Below are positions 42,875-51,220 of a stretch of DNA of 64,000 nt, piece after piece. Every line of letters starts with the position of its first letter. Position 1 is the stretch's first letter. The stretch is from Granulicatella adiacens ATCC 49175 (GTDB lineage Bacteria > Bacillota > Bacilli > Lactobacillales > Aerococcaceae): the NCBI RefSeq assembly GCF_025150565.1, contig NZ_CP102283.1:1178001-1242000 (forward strand), read 5' to 3'. Made by a program: the position numbers and the translations under genes. The notes under the pieces were generated by a model that was not told the DNA's origin, did not search any database, and worked only from the letters and a program-made list of their open reading frames with translations.

Positions 42875-43783
42875 ATGAAAAAAGCAACAAAACTCACTTT
42901 TTTAACTGCTGCTCTTTCCCTCTTTCTTCCTCAGTTGGTATTAGCGGAGACTGTCACAGACACAACGACTACTCTTCCTACAACAAGTGAAGAAACAACG
43001 CAGCTAGCAACAACTCAGCAAGAAGAAACGACGACAGAGAAGACCACAGAGGCGCCTGTTGAACTTCCTACCGATGCTAAAAATGATATTTATTATTACA
43101 AGCAAGGTGAACGTCCACCTTATACGGGTATTTTGAGAGCTGACGGCAACATATACTATCATGAGAAGGACAAACCAGTTACTTCTACTTGGAAATGGGC
43201 AGAAAATCGTTACTTCTACTTTGGCGCGGATGGAAAAATGGTCAGAAACGGCCTCACACCAGACGGCTACTTGGTCGATAATCAAGGAATGCTCGTAAAT
43301 GAAGGATGGGCATCTCTTGGTCAAAAATGGTACTACATCACTTCCGGAGGCAAAGCCGTTCGCAATGCTTGGAAGCAAATCGATGGGAAATGGTACATGT
43401 TCCATGCAGATGGCACAATGTATGCAAATGAATTCAACTCGAATTATTATCTCAAATCTAGTGGTGAAATGGCCGATAATGAATGGTTTTTCGATTCGTA
43501 TTATAACAGCTGGTTCTATATCAAACCAGGAGGCATTTACGCCAGAAATGAATGGAAAGGCGCCTACTATTTGAAGTCAGGCGGTTATATGGCTAAGTCA
43601 GAGTTCATTTATGACCCTTCTTATAAAGCAAGCTATTATCTTGAGGAAAACGGAAAATACGCTTCTGATAAGTGGATGGAATTAAACGGCAAATGGTATC
43701 ACTTCGGTCGTGGCGGAGAATTAGATACGAACAAATGGATTGGTTCTTACTACGTCACTGCAGATGGCTCCATGAGAGAATAA
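42875..43783 (+). CDS. Secreted choline-binding-repeat protein, hybrid duplicate
   Basis: A 302-residue secreted protein: signal peptide to about VLAETV (residue 25), T/E/Q-rich linker to about residue 65, then choline-binding-type repeats (GQKWYYITSGGKAV, DGKWYMFHADGTMY, YNSWFYIKPGG, NGKWYHFGRGGEL). Its first ~270 residues are almost the same as those of the amidase downstream, while its last 31 match the end of the gene upstream. This hybrid shape is what an unequal crossover would leave. No catalytic domain. Ribosome site AGGAGG 6 bases before ATG. Confidence 0.87.
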   Translation: MKKATKLTFLTAALSLFLPQLVLAETVTDTTTTLPTTSEETTQLATTQQEETTTEKTTEAPVELPTDAKNDIYYYKQGERPPYTGILRADGNIYYHEKDKPVTSTWKWAENRYFYFGADGKMVRNGLTPDGYLVDNQGMLVNEGWASLGQKWYYITSGGKAVRNAWKQIDGKWYMFHADGTMYANEFNSNYYLKSSGEMADNEWFFDSYYNSWFYIKPGGIYARNEWKGAYYLKSGGYMAKSEFIYDPSYKASYYLEENGKYASDKWMELNGKWYHFGRGGELDTNKWIGSYYVTADGSMRE

Positions 43784-43795
43784 GAATACAGTTTC

Positions 43796-43826
43796 AAACC
43801 AACTACTCCGGTAGTTGGTTTTTTTA
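43796..43826 (+). terminator. Terminator of the second choline-binding-repeat gene
   Basis: CCAACTAC..GTAGTTGG stem (43799-43818) followed by TTTTTTT; the duplicated copy of the 42728 terminator. Confidence 0.87.
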
Positions 43827-43882
43827 TGTCCATTTTTCCATCAAACCAACTTTGAATTTTTTATGAACAAAGTGTTAAAACA

Positions 43883-43911
43883 TTGCACCCCTTCCCCCTT
43901 TTTGATACACT
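43883..43911 (+). promoter_or_regulatory. Promoter of the amidase gene
   Basis: -35 TTGCAC (43883-43888), 17-base spacer, -10 TACACT (43906-43911). Duplicate of the promoter at 42815; its C tract is interrupted by TT. Confidence 0.65.
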
Positions 43912-43942
43912 GATGACGTAAAAAAAGATTTAGGAGGAACCT

Positions 43943-45610
43943 ATGAAAAAAGCAACAAAACTCACTTTTTTAACTGCTGCTCTTTCCCTTTTTCTTCCTC
44001 AGTTGGTATTAGCGGAGACTGTCACAGATACAACGACTACTCTTCCAACAACGAGTGAAGAAACAACGCAGCTAGCAACCACTCAGCAAGAAGAAACAAC
44101 GACAGAGAAAACTACGGAAGCTCCCGTCTCCCTTCCAACCGATGCTAAAAATGATATTTATTTCTACAAACCAGGGGAACATCCACCTTATACGGGTATT
44201 TTGAGAGCTGATGGAGACATCTACTATCATGTTAAGGACAAACCGGTTACTTCCACTTGGAAATGGGCGGAAGATCGTTACTTCTATTTTGGCGCGGATG
44301 GAAAAATGGTCAGAAACGGCCTCACACCAGACGGCTACTTGGTCGATAATCAAGGAATGCTCGTAAAAGAAGGATGGGCATCTCTTGGTCAAAAATGGTA
44401 CTACATCACTTCCGGAGGAAAAGCCGTTCGCAATGCTTGGAAGCAAATCGATGGGAAATGGTACATGTTCCATGAAGATGGCACGATGTATGCAAATGAA
44501 TTCAACTGGAATTACTACCATAAAGCTAGTGGAGAATTGGCAAAAAACGAATGGATTTTTGATCCAACCTATAACAGCTGGTTCTATTTCAAAGCCAATG
44601 GAACATACGCCCAAAATGAATGGAAAGGCGCCTACTACTTGAAGTCAGGTGGATACATGGCGAAGTCTGAATTCATTTATGATCCTTCCTATAAAGCGAC
44701 TTATTACCTTGAAGACAGTGGTAAGTACGCTAGCAATCGTTGGCTTCATATTCAAAACAAATGGTATCATTTCCAAAATGCTGGTCAAATGGACAAGAAT
44801 AAATGGGTCGGCGCTTACTATGTAAAAGAAGATGGTTCGATGGCCGAGAAAGAATGGATTTACGACGGCTCATATGGCGGATGGTTCTACTTACAAGAAG
44901 GCGGTTCTTATGCGCGCAATCTCTTTACCATCGATGGTAAAAAGCATGTTTTCCAAGCCAATGGTCTTTGGGTCGCTGAAGTTCCTGAAGCCGTGAATTA
45001 CGGACAATACAAAAATGTCATCTTCCTTGATCCAGGGCACGGCGGGAAAGATCCTGGCGCAGTCTATAATGGGCTTCGCGAAAAAGATTTGACTCTGCAA
45101 ATTTATCGTAAACTACGTAGTGAATTAGAAAGACTTGGGTATACGGTTCTTACTTCTAGGGATAAAGATGAATTTGTCGACTTCGTAACAGAACGTTCTC
45201 AAATGGCAAATAAAACCGATGCGGACTTCTTCATTAGTATCCACTTCAACGCTTCTAGTGTTCGTGGACAAAGTCGCAGTGGTGTTGAAACTTATATTTA
45301 TGAAGCCGATGAAGATCTTCCACCTCGTATTAATAAGGAAGCTCATGACAATCCACTTCGCATGAGTGAAAGTAAACGTCTAGCTGAGAATCTACACGCT
45401 TCGATTATTGAAAAATCAGGGGCTAATGACCGTGGCATTCGTGGTGCAAGTTTTGCCGTTCTTCGTGAAACTGCAAAACCCGCTGTGTTATTAGAACTTG
45501 GCTATATGGATAGCCCTGAAAGCAAGAAAATCAGTGACAGTGCTTATCAAGATAAGCTTGTTGCTGGAATTGTGAGTGGCATTCAAAACTTCTACAAAAC
45601 TGCTAAATAA
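43943..45610 (+). CDS. Choline-binding N-acetylmuramoyl-L-alanine amidase (Amidase_3)
   Basis: A 555-residue secreted autolysin. Signal peptide, T/E/Q-rich linker, choline-binding-type repeats from about 75 to 360, then a C-terminal Amidase_3 zinc domain (about 370-555). Zinc ligands and catalytic Glu are visible: VIFLDPGHGGKDPGA (His), REKDLTL (Glu), ISIHFNAS (His), LLELGYMD (Glu). It cleaves the amide between muramic acid and the stem peptide, probably in cell separation or lysis. Pneumococcal LytA has a different fold (Amidase_2) at its N-terminus, so this is not a LytA orthologue. Confidence 0.92.
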   Translation: MKKATKLTFLTAALSLFLPQLVLAETVTDTTTTLPTTSEETTQLATTQQEETTTEKTTEAPVSLPTDAKNDIYFYKPGEHPPYTGILRADGDIYYHVKDKPVTSTWKWAEDRYFYFGADGKMVRNGLTPDGYLVDNQGMLVKEGWASLGQKWYYITSGGKAVRNAWKQIDGKWYMFHEDGTMYANEFNWNYYHKASGELAKNEWIFDPTYNSWFYFKANGTYAQNEWKGAYYLKSGGYMAKSEFIYDPSYKATYYLEDSGKYASNRWLHIQNKWYHFQNAGQMDKNKWVGAYYVKEDGSMAEKEWIYDGSYGGWFYLQEGGSYARNLFTIDGKKHVFQANGLWVAEVPEAVNYGQYKNVIFLDPGHGGKDPGAVYNGLREKDLTLQIYRKLRSELERLGYTVLTSRDKDEFVDFVTERSQMANKTDADFFISIHFNASSVRGQSRSGVETYIYEADEDLPPRINKEAHDNPLRMSESKRLAENLHASIIEKSGANDRGIRGASFAVLRETAKPAVLLELGYMDSPESKKISDSAYQDKLVAGIVSGIQNFYKTAK

Positions 45611-45625
45611 TGCATCAATTTCATC

Positions 45626-45656
45626 AAAAGTCTCATCCACCGGGTGAGGCTTTTTT
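45626..45656 (+). terminator. Terminator of the amidase gene
   Basis: AAAAGTCTCATCC..GGTGAGGCTTTT stem followed by T6, 16 bases past the stop. Confidence 0.85.
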
Positions 45657-45726
45657 GTTCTTTCCTTCCCTTTTTTTCATCAAAAAAGACTAATTATTAA
45701 GATTGCAAGGAAGCGCTTAGGTTTAT

Positions 45727-45755
45727 TTGAACCTTCCACTCTCATTTGTTATATT
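45727..45755 (+). promoter_or_regulatory. Promoter of the GH25 lysozyme gene
   Basis: -35 TTGAAC (45727-45732), 17-base spacer, -10 TATATT (45750-45755). Confidence 0.7.
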
Positions 45756-45788
45756 GAAATGGTATCACATGAAAAAAGGGAGGAAAAA

Positions 45789-47990
45789 ATGAAAAAATAT
45801 ACAAGACTGACGTTTATTACTAGTGCAATGATGATGCTATCAACGCAAGCAATCTTCGCACAAACAACCACAGACGAGAAATCATCAGAAGTGACGACAA
45901 GCGAAGTAACTACTGTCGCCCCTACTACTCAAGAAGAGACAACCACCACGACAACTGAACAGGTTCGTACTCGTAGAAAACGTGAAGTATCCAATGAAGA
46001 AACACAAACAAAAGAAGTTGAAAAGTCCACTTATACAGGCTTTGTAACAAGAGATGGCGTTACTTATTACCATATCAATAAGGTGCCCATCACCCGACAA
46101 TGGAAGCAGGTTGACCAAAAATGGTATTACTTCGATGAAGAAGGAAAAATGCTTAAAAATACAACCTTTGATGGGTACGCCTTTGATCACGAAGGGGTCA
46201 TGGGAACGAATCAATGGATGACAATTCAAGGAGAACGCTACTACGTTACTGAATCTGGAAAATATCTCAAAGATGCTTGGAAACAATTCGATGGCAAATG
46301 GTACTACTTCGACCGTGCAGGTAGAATGCAGAAGAATACTCTTGTAAATGGCTACCTGATGGGCGATAATGGCGCACTCGTTACAAATCGTTGGGTGACG
46401 TTCAATCAAAAATGGTACTACGCCCAAGAAGACGGAAAAGCCGTTCAAAACGCTTGGAAACAAATCAATGGAAAATGGTATATGTTCCATCAAGATGGCA
46501 CCATGTACGCCAATGAATTTAACTGGAACTACTATCATAAAGCTAGCGGTGAAATGGCCGATGATGAATGGGTATTTGATACAACCTACAATAGCTGGTT
46601 CTATATCAAACCTGGTGGTACTTATGCCCGTAATGAATGGAAAGGTACCTTCTACTTGAAGTCAGGCGGTTATATGGCTAAGTCCGAGTTCATTTACGAC
46701 TCCAACTATAAAGCGACCTACTATCTCGAGGAAACCGGAAAATACGCCTCTGATAAGTGGATGCAACTAAATGGGAAATGGTATCACTTCCAAAAAGCGG
46801 GAGAAATGGACAAGAATAAATGGGTCGGTTCTTACTACGTCAAAGACGACGGTACAATGGCTGATAAAGAATGGATTTTCGATAAAGGCTATAATAATTG
46901 GTTCTACATTCAAGAAGGCGGTCTATATGTCCATAATAAATGGCTTGAGTTAAATCAAGAATGGTACTTCTTCAAAAACGACGGCCAAATGGCTCAAAGA
47001 GAATGGGTTGGCGATTACTATCTCAAAGCAGATGGAAAAATTGCGAAAAACCAAATGATTTACGACCAAAAATACGGTTCTTCCTACTATCTTGAATCCG
47101 ATGGTCGCTACGCAAAAAATAAATGGGTGAAAGTTGGCCAGTACTGGTACTACTTCCTCTCTAACGGGAAAGTAGCCCGTCAACAATGGATTGATGGCAA
47201 GTACTACGTCTTCGATAATGGTAAAATGGCAACAGGAAAACATATCATCGATCATTATGAATATGTCTTTGACGATAACGGTAATGTCCTCAGTAAAAAA
47301 GCAGTCGACATCGGCTGGGTCGAAAAGAATGGCAAACGTTATTTCTATAATGGTGCCTCTCAACGTCTTGGGGACGAGCATACAAAGAAAGTCATGGACG
47401 TGAGTGAACACCAAGGTCACATCTCCAACTGGGAAAGCATCATCCGTGAAAATGGTATCGATGCAGTGATTGTTCGTATCGGATATACAGGTGCTGAAGA
47501 TAAACATCTCGCCAATAATATTCGTGAACTAAACCGCCTAGGCGTTCCATACGGCATTTACCTTTACACATACGCTTCTAACGACGAAGATGGTGTCAAA
47601 GATGCTAATCTCACATTAGAACTCATCAAAAGATACAATATCAAACCAACCTACCCAATCTATTACGATATTGAAGATTGGCGTTATGAAAATGGTTCTA
47701 AAGTGGCCCCAACAGATACCGCTACATGGGTGAAAATCTGGAAGGCTTATCAAAATACGATGGCGAAAGCTGGCTACACGAACGTACGTATTTACAGTTA
47801 TCAATATCTCTTACAAAATCGCTTGAATCATCCGGATATCTTAAATTATGTCGACTGGGTGGCGGCTTATACTCCACAACTCAGATACCAGCTTCCATAT
47901 AGCCAACCAAGCTGTGGATGGCAATACACTTCTACAGAGTATGTAAAAGGCTTAGGTCTAGTAGATATGAGCGTTTGGTTTGGACGCTAA
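45789..47990 (+). CDS. Choline-binding GH25 lysozyme (LytC-like)
   Basis: A 733-residue secreted muramidase. Signal peptide ending near AIFAQ, a T/E-rich linker with a basic RTRRKREV stretch, then about 14-18 cell-wall-binding repeats (about 85-530), and a C-terminal GH25 domain (about 535-733): KVMDVSEHQGHISNW, VIVRIGYTG, PIYYDIEDWRYE (catalytic Asp/Glu) and QYTSTEYVKGL. It cuts between muramic acid and glucosamine. The repeats-first, GH25-last order is that of pneumococcal LytC. GGGAGG lies 6 bases before ATG 45789; the earlier in-frame ATG at 45759 is inside the promoter zone. Confidence 0.93.
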   Translation: MKKYTRLTFITSAMMMLSTQAIFAQTTTDEKSSEVTTSEVTTVAPTTQEETTTTTTEQVRTRRKREVSNEETQTKEVEKSTYTGFVTRDGVTYYHINKVPITRQWKQVDQKWYYFDEEGKMLKNTTFDGYAFDHEGVMGTNQWMTIQGERYYVTESGKYLKDAWKQFDGKWYYFDRAGRMQKNTLVNGYLMGDNGALVTNRWVTFNQKWYYAQEDGKAVQNAWKQINGKWYMFHQDGTMYANEFNWNYYHKASGEMADDEWVFDTTYNSWFYIKPGGTYARNEWKGTFYLKSGGYMAKSEFIYDSNYKATYYLEETGKYASDKWMQLNGKWYHFQKAGEMDKNKWVGSYYVKDDGTMADKEWIFDKGYNNWFYIQEGGLYVHNKWLELNQEWYFFKNDGQMAQREWVGDYYLKADGKIAKNQMIYDQKYGSSYYLESDGRYAKNKWVKVGQYWYYFLSNGKVARQQWIDGKYYVFDNGKMATGKHIIDHYEYVFDDNGNVLSKKAVDIGWVEKNGKRYFYNGASQRLGDEHTKKVMDVSEHQGHISNWESIIRENGIDAVIVRIGYTGAEDKHLANNIRELNRLGVPYGIYLYTYASNDEDGVKDANLTLELIKRYNIKPTYPIYYDIEDWRYENGSKVAPTDTATWVKIWKAYQNTMAKAGYTNVRIYSYQYLLQNRLNHPDILNYVDWVAAYTPQLRYQLPYSQPSCGWQYTSTEYVKGLGLVDMSVWFGR

Positions 47991-48016
47991 ACTCAATCGT
48001 TTCTTCCATAAAAATG

Positions 48017-48047
48017 AAAGCTCCTTTGGATTTTTCCAAGGAGCTTT
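48017..48047 (+). terminator. Terminator of the lysozyme gene
   Basis: AAAGCTCCTTTGGA..TCCAAGGAGCTTTTT, perfect stem followed by a T run. Confidence 0.9.
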
Positions 48048-48156
48048 TTGTGTGTTTTGCTTCATTTGCCTATCTTCTTCCTAAATTTTTTTAGACTTCT
48101 ACTCTCTTCTTCTGTATAATGAAAACAGATTTATTCTTTCAGTAAGGAGAACGATT

Positions 48157-49173
48157 ATGAAAAATAGAAAACTCATTTTCACTCTATTATCTTGTTCTTT
48201 CGTTTTAGGCGCATGCCAAACGACTACAGATACTAGTAAAGAAACAACAACTTCAGAAACGACTACCCTAGAAACAACGACAGCTTCTCAGACAACCACT
48301 GCTTCCAAGGAATCCAGCTTAACGTTGCACTCTTTCGATGAAGTTCTTCAAGCTTACGCAAAAGTCCTAGCAGGAGGAGAACCAGATGGAACGACAATCA
48401 ATCGTTCCGCTCTTCAAGCCGTTCCAAAAGGCGACGTTGAACCAAAGTTTAAAGGAATTTCATATGCCTTTTCCGATTTGAATCAAGACGGAACTGATGA
48501 ACTTCTGATTGCACTAAAAGATAGTCGCAATGGATACACTCTACTTGATATTTATTCGAACACTGGTGGATCGCTTGCAAAATTAACTAATGTTTCTAAT
48601 CAAATGGAAGGTATTGGAAATGAACGCACAACTCTCACCCTTCGCGAAGACCGATCACTATTATTGAGCACTCAGATTAATCAAGAATTTATTTTATTTA
48701 AATTAAATAAAGAAGGGAAAGAGCTTGAAGAAGTCTCTAAAACAAATAATCTAGAAGATGTGAAGAAATACCCGAAAGAATTCAACTTACAAAATTTAAC
48801 ATGGAATACTTTAACAAAAAACACTGCTTCTTCCAAATCAACATCCACTTCTATGGATCTTGACGCCATTCAAAACGGTGATTATTCAAGTATCGCTGGA
48901 ATATGGAAAAACGGAAAAGGTCAAACCTTAACCTTCGATAAAAACGGTCTTGTGAGTACCACTGAAAAATTGGGGAAACCAAAGATGGACCGAGGATATT
49001 TAACCGTTGCTGTTAACACGAATACTAGTGGCTATTCAATCATCTTCCTACCTGCTGGAACTAAATTTACAATGGTTCCAAAAGAAGATCCATCAGACCA
49101 AACCGTCAATCGTATTTGGGCAGGACAAGGTTCAAGTGGTGATCCTAGAGAATTCTTTTATAAAGTTGAGTAA
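48157..49173 (+). CDS. Lipoprotein with DUF6287-type domain
   Basis: A 338-residue lipoprotein: signal peptide with lipobox VLGAC (about 16-20), a long T/S/E-rich linker (about 21-55), a beta-rich domain (FSDLNQDGTDELLIAL, similar to FG-GAP-like calcium loops), then a C-terminal DUF6287-like domain starting MDLDAIQNGDYSSIAGIWKN. Such lipoproteins are known in streptococci, function unknown. Its own promoter has TATAAT at 48115-48120. It is not a member of the A/B family that follows. Confidence 0.8.
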   Translation: MKNRKLIFTLLSCSFVLGACQTTTDTSKETTTSETTTLETTTASQTTTASKESSLTLHSFDEVLQAYAKVLAGGEPDGTTINRSALQAVPKGDVEPKFKGISYAFSDLNQDGTDELLIALKDSRNGYTLLDIYSNTGGSLAKLTNVSNQMEGIGNERTTLTLREDRSLLLSTQINQEFILFKLNKEGKELEEVSKTNNLEDVKKYPKEFNLQNLTWNTLTKNTASSKSTSTSMDLDAIQNGDYSSIAGIWKNGKGQTLTFDKNGLVSTTEKLGKPKMDRGYLTVAVNTNTSGYSIIFLPAGTKFTMVPKEDPSDQTVNRIWAGQGSSGDPREFFYKVE

Positions 49174-49179
49174 AATCTA

Positions 49180-49216
49180 CATAAGGTTGGCAATCCTTGC
49201 CAACCTTATTTTTTAT
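49180..49216 (+). terminator. Terminator of the DUF6287 lipoprotein gene
   Basis: AAGGTTGGCAA..TTGCCAACCTT stem (49183-49207) followed by ATTTTTT. Confidence 0.88.
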
Positions 49217-49369
49217 TTCCTGTCTATTCTAACCGGCTTCCCTAATATGTCCTTCGTTTTAAAGAAATCAACTCCCAAAATTTCTAAACGCTCACTCGTT
49301 CAAAACTTCACTTTTTATTTATTCTTAATAATGATAAAATAGAAGTAACATCGTTTAGGAGGAAAATTC

Positions 49370-50032
49370 ATGTTTTATAAAACAAAGAAACTACTTTTAG
49401 GATTTTTAGCGTTTCTTAGCGTTCTTTTGATTGCTGGATGCCAACCACAAAAGGAACCTGTTGATTTTACAAAGAATCCACAAGGAACATGGCAATGGAC
49501 AGAACAACAATTGACGTTGCAAAAGGTATTCCTTGCTACTAATGTGGAATCCCGCGCAGCAGCACTTATGTTGGATGACTTAGATAATGTCAATATGACG
49601 ATGACGATTAAAGACAAGACGGTTGAATTGAAGTATCGTTTTGACTATCTCAGAATTTACGAAGATCAATATAAAGGACAAAACCTTACGACACCTGATT
49701 TCAAAACATATGTCCAAAAGAAAACAGAAGATTTAAAAGCCTATGTAGCGACTCTTCAACATACCAAAATCACAGTCGACGAAGCAAACTACGCTTATGA
49801 CTATACGCTAACAGGAACTATTGATCCGGACAATCACACGATTACTTTCCCAGAAACTCCAACATTCCTAAGTAGAATCATCTTAGGACCTACTTCTAAC
49901 CCACTGGAGGCTATGACGTATAACTATACAGTGGAGGGAAAACAAATGACCCTTTCTGCTGAGGGCAAAAACGATAAAGGTTTGAAACTTGTGATGCGTC
50001 TTCGTTTCAACTACACAGAAGAGAACAAATAG
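49370..50032 (+). CDS. Lipoprotein of the A/B family, single A domain
   Basis: A 220-residue lipoprotein with lipobox LIAGC (about 20-24). One domain of about 190 residues begins GTWQWTEQQLTLQKVF and contains DDLDNVNMTMTI, GTIDPDNHTITFPE and a C-terminal TYNYTVEGKQMTLSAEG. I do not recognise a named family. The same layout recurs in the five genes that follow. It lies 12 bases upstream of a B-domain gene and shares its operon. AGGAGG 8 bases before ATG. Confidence 0.8.
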   Translation: MFYKTKKLLLGFLAFLSVLLIAGCQPQKEPVDFTKNPQGTWQWTEQQLTLQKVFLATNVESRAAALMLDDLDNVNMTMTIKDKTVELKYRFDYLRIYEDQYKGQNLTTPDFKTYVQKKTEDLKAYVATLQHTKITVDEANYAYDYTLTGTIDPDNHTITFPETPTFLSRIILGPTSNPLEAMTYNYTVEGKQMTLSAEGKNDKGLKLVMRLRFNYTEENK

Positions 50033-50044
50033 AAGGAGTGATGA

Positions 50045-50731
50045 ATGATGAAAATGATGAAAAAAATTTCGCTATGGACAATGTCGCTTCTTACTCTTCT
50101 ATTCGTTGCAGGATGTGCTGAACAAAAGCCAGAACAAACGACTGCTGAAACAACAACAGAAGCCCCTGAACCAGTCGCTCTTGAAGGTGAATGGCAAGCA
50201 ATCGACTTTAGAGATACAATAGAACGTACATTTTTATATACTTACAAGGACGCATATACACGATTGAAAGTAACAGAGGCTTTCGAAGATGTCTCTCCTA
50301 CGTTAACAATCGAAGGAACAAAGGTAACTCTTACGTACACGGCTGATATGAATAAATACTTCGAGTTCTTTGCTGAAGCACATAAAGATATCGCTAAGGA
50401 CAAGGCAGAAGCTGCTAGAGTTCTTGCTGCAAATGCTCAAAAAAATATTAAAAAATCGGAAGACTTATCTGGTACTTACAACGACGAAACTTATATCTAT
50501 AAAGGGAAACAAGAAGGTGGCGTTTTAGACACAAACGCAAAAACGATTGTCTTCCCGGACGTTCCAAATCTATTTGGTATTCTTCCACTTTATATTTCTT
50601 CAAAAGAAGTCCCAATTACGTATCACTATGAGGTCAACGGCGATATTCTTACGATGTACGCTGAAAAGGTCTTTAAAGAAAATGGAATTCGTTTGGTTTA
50701 TCCGATGAAATTTAAGAAAGTGCAAAAATAA
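50045..50731 (+). CDS. Lipoprotein of the A/B family, single B domain
   Basis: A 228-residue lipoprotein with lipobox FVAGC (about 20-24) and a short T/E-rich linker. The B domain starts LEGEWQAIDFRDTIERTF, then EDVSPTLTIEGTKVTLTY, GVLDTNAKTIVFPDV, ITYHYEVNGDILTMYAE and ends MKFKKVQK. The B type differs from the A type by the W-x-x-x-x-R-x-x-x-x-R opening and the fKKV ending. AAGGAG lies 6 bases before ATG. Function unknown; membrane-anchored at the outer face. Confidence 0.8.
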   Translation: MMKMMKKISLWTMSLLTLLFVAGCAEQKPEQTTAETTTEAPEPVALEGEWQAIDFRDTIERTFLYTYKDAYTRLKVTEAFEDVSPTLTIEGTKVTLTYTADMNKYFEFFAEAHKDIAKDKAEAARVLAANAQKNIKKSEDLSGTYNDETYIYKGKQEGGVLDTNAKTIVFPDVPNLFGILPLYISSKEVPITYHYEVNGDILTMYAEKVFKENGIRLVYPMKFKKVQK

Positions 50732-50744
50732 TTTATTAAGTGCA

Positions 50745-51020
50745 CTATTAAAATACTTTAGAACCTTTGGTTCGTAATAGTTATGATAACTGCTACACCG
50801 GGTTGAGCCTTAGGTCTCAACCCTAGCAAGCTTGCAATTTTCATATTGTTAACTTAAACAATGTAGACGCAGTAGACAAATGGATTGACCTTCACTATCA
50901 AGTAGTTTGGTCAATCCTATTTGTCCTTGCGGGGGTAAGACTACGAAGAAACAGAAAAACACTGTTTCTTCTGTCTTACTCCCATTCCTATCCCCCGAAG
51001 CTCCTTCGTATTTTAATAGA
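50745..51020. repeat. Intergenic inverted-repeat element, copy 1
   Basis: Starts CTATTAAAATAC and ends GTATTTTAATAG (12-base inverted ends). Inside are several stable stems: GAACC/GGTTC, GTTAT/ATAAC, GGGTTGAG/CTCAACCC, GACAAAT..ATTTGTC with inner GATTGACC/GGTCAATC, and GGGTAAGAC..GTCTTACTCCC with AGAAACAG/CTGTTTCT. No open frame or terminator T run is evident. It fills the gap after the B-domain gene. Over 90% alike to copy 2 by eye; copy 3 is a shorter variant. Confidence 0.75.
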
Positions 51021-51155
51021 CTTAAAAAATTTCTTCCTTACACAATCCTTTTTAAGAATCTCAAATTCTGCTCCATCTGTGCTGAAGAACTTTCCTTTTC
51101 ACCTGTTAAATAATAATGGGATGACGAAGCAAGGTTGTAATTTTCGTGAAAACCA

Positions 51156-51184
51156 TTGCAAACTTATAGCAATAAACGTATGAT
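51156..51184 (+). promoter_or_regulatory. Promoter of the first A-B fusion lipoprotein gene
   Basis: -35 TTGCAA (51156-51161), 17-base spacer, -10 TATGAT (51179-51184). The preceding CGTGAAAACCA is shared with the two other lipoprotein promoters. Confidence 0.7.
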
Positions 51185-51220
51185 AAAGGCATATACAAGA
51201 CTCTTTTTAGGAGGTTCACA

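Larger units (their letters stand above)
42625..44760. repeat. 1,068-bp tandem duplication in the choline-binding cluster
   Basis: 42625-43692 and 43693-44760 are two adjacent copies of one unit at a constant offset of 1,068 bases: the gene ends, the terminators, promoters, ribosome sites and start codons (42875 and 43943) all align. Each unit begins at the codons for the GKWYHF repeat, which is the likely crossover point. Differences are scattered single bases and tract-length changes in the promoters. Confidence 0.85.

Noticed and set aside
43943-45610. The amidase considered as pneumococcal LytA orthologue.
   Set aside because: The catalytic domain is C-terminal Amidase_3, not N-terminal Amidase_2.
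42625-47300. Repeated units in the choline-binding genes considered as a CRISPR array.
   Set aside because: The repeats encode protein (W-x-x-x-x-G-x-WYYF), vary in sequence and have no unique spacers.
41738-47804. Long antisense open frames within the choline-binding cluster (for example 46538-45885 and 47507-46950 on the minus strand).
   Set aside because: They lie opposite strongly repeated Trp/Tyr/Gly-rich coding sequence, which keeps the reverse frame open; they have no ribosome sites, and the plus-strand genes are certain.
50907-51113. 68-codon frame across the intergenic element (copy 1).
   Set aside because: Not kept in copy 2, where small deletions shift the frame, and no ribosome site.
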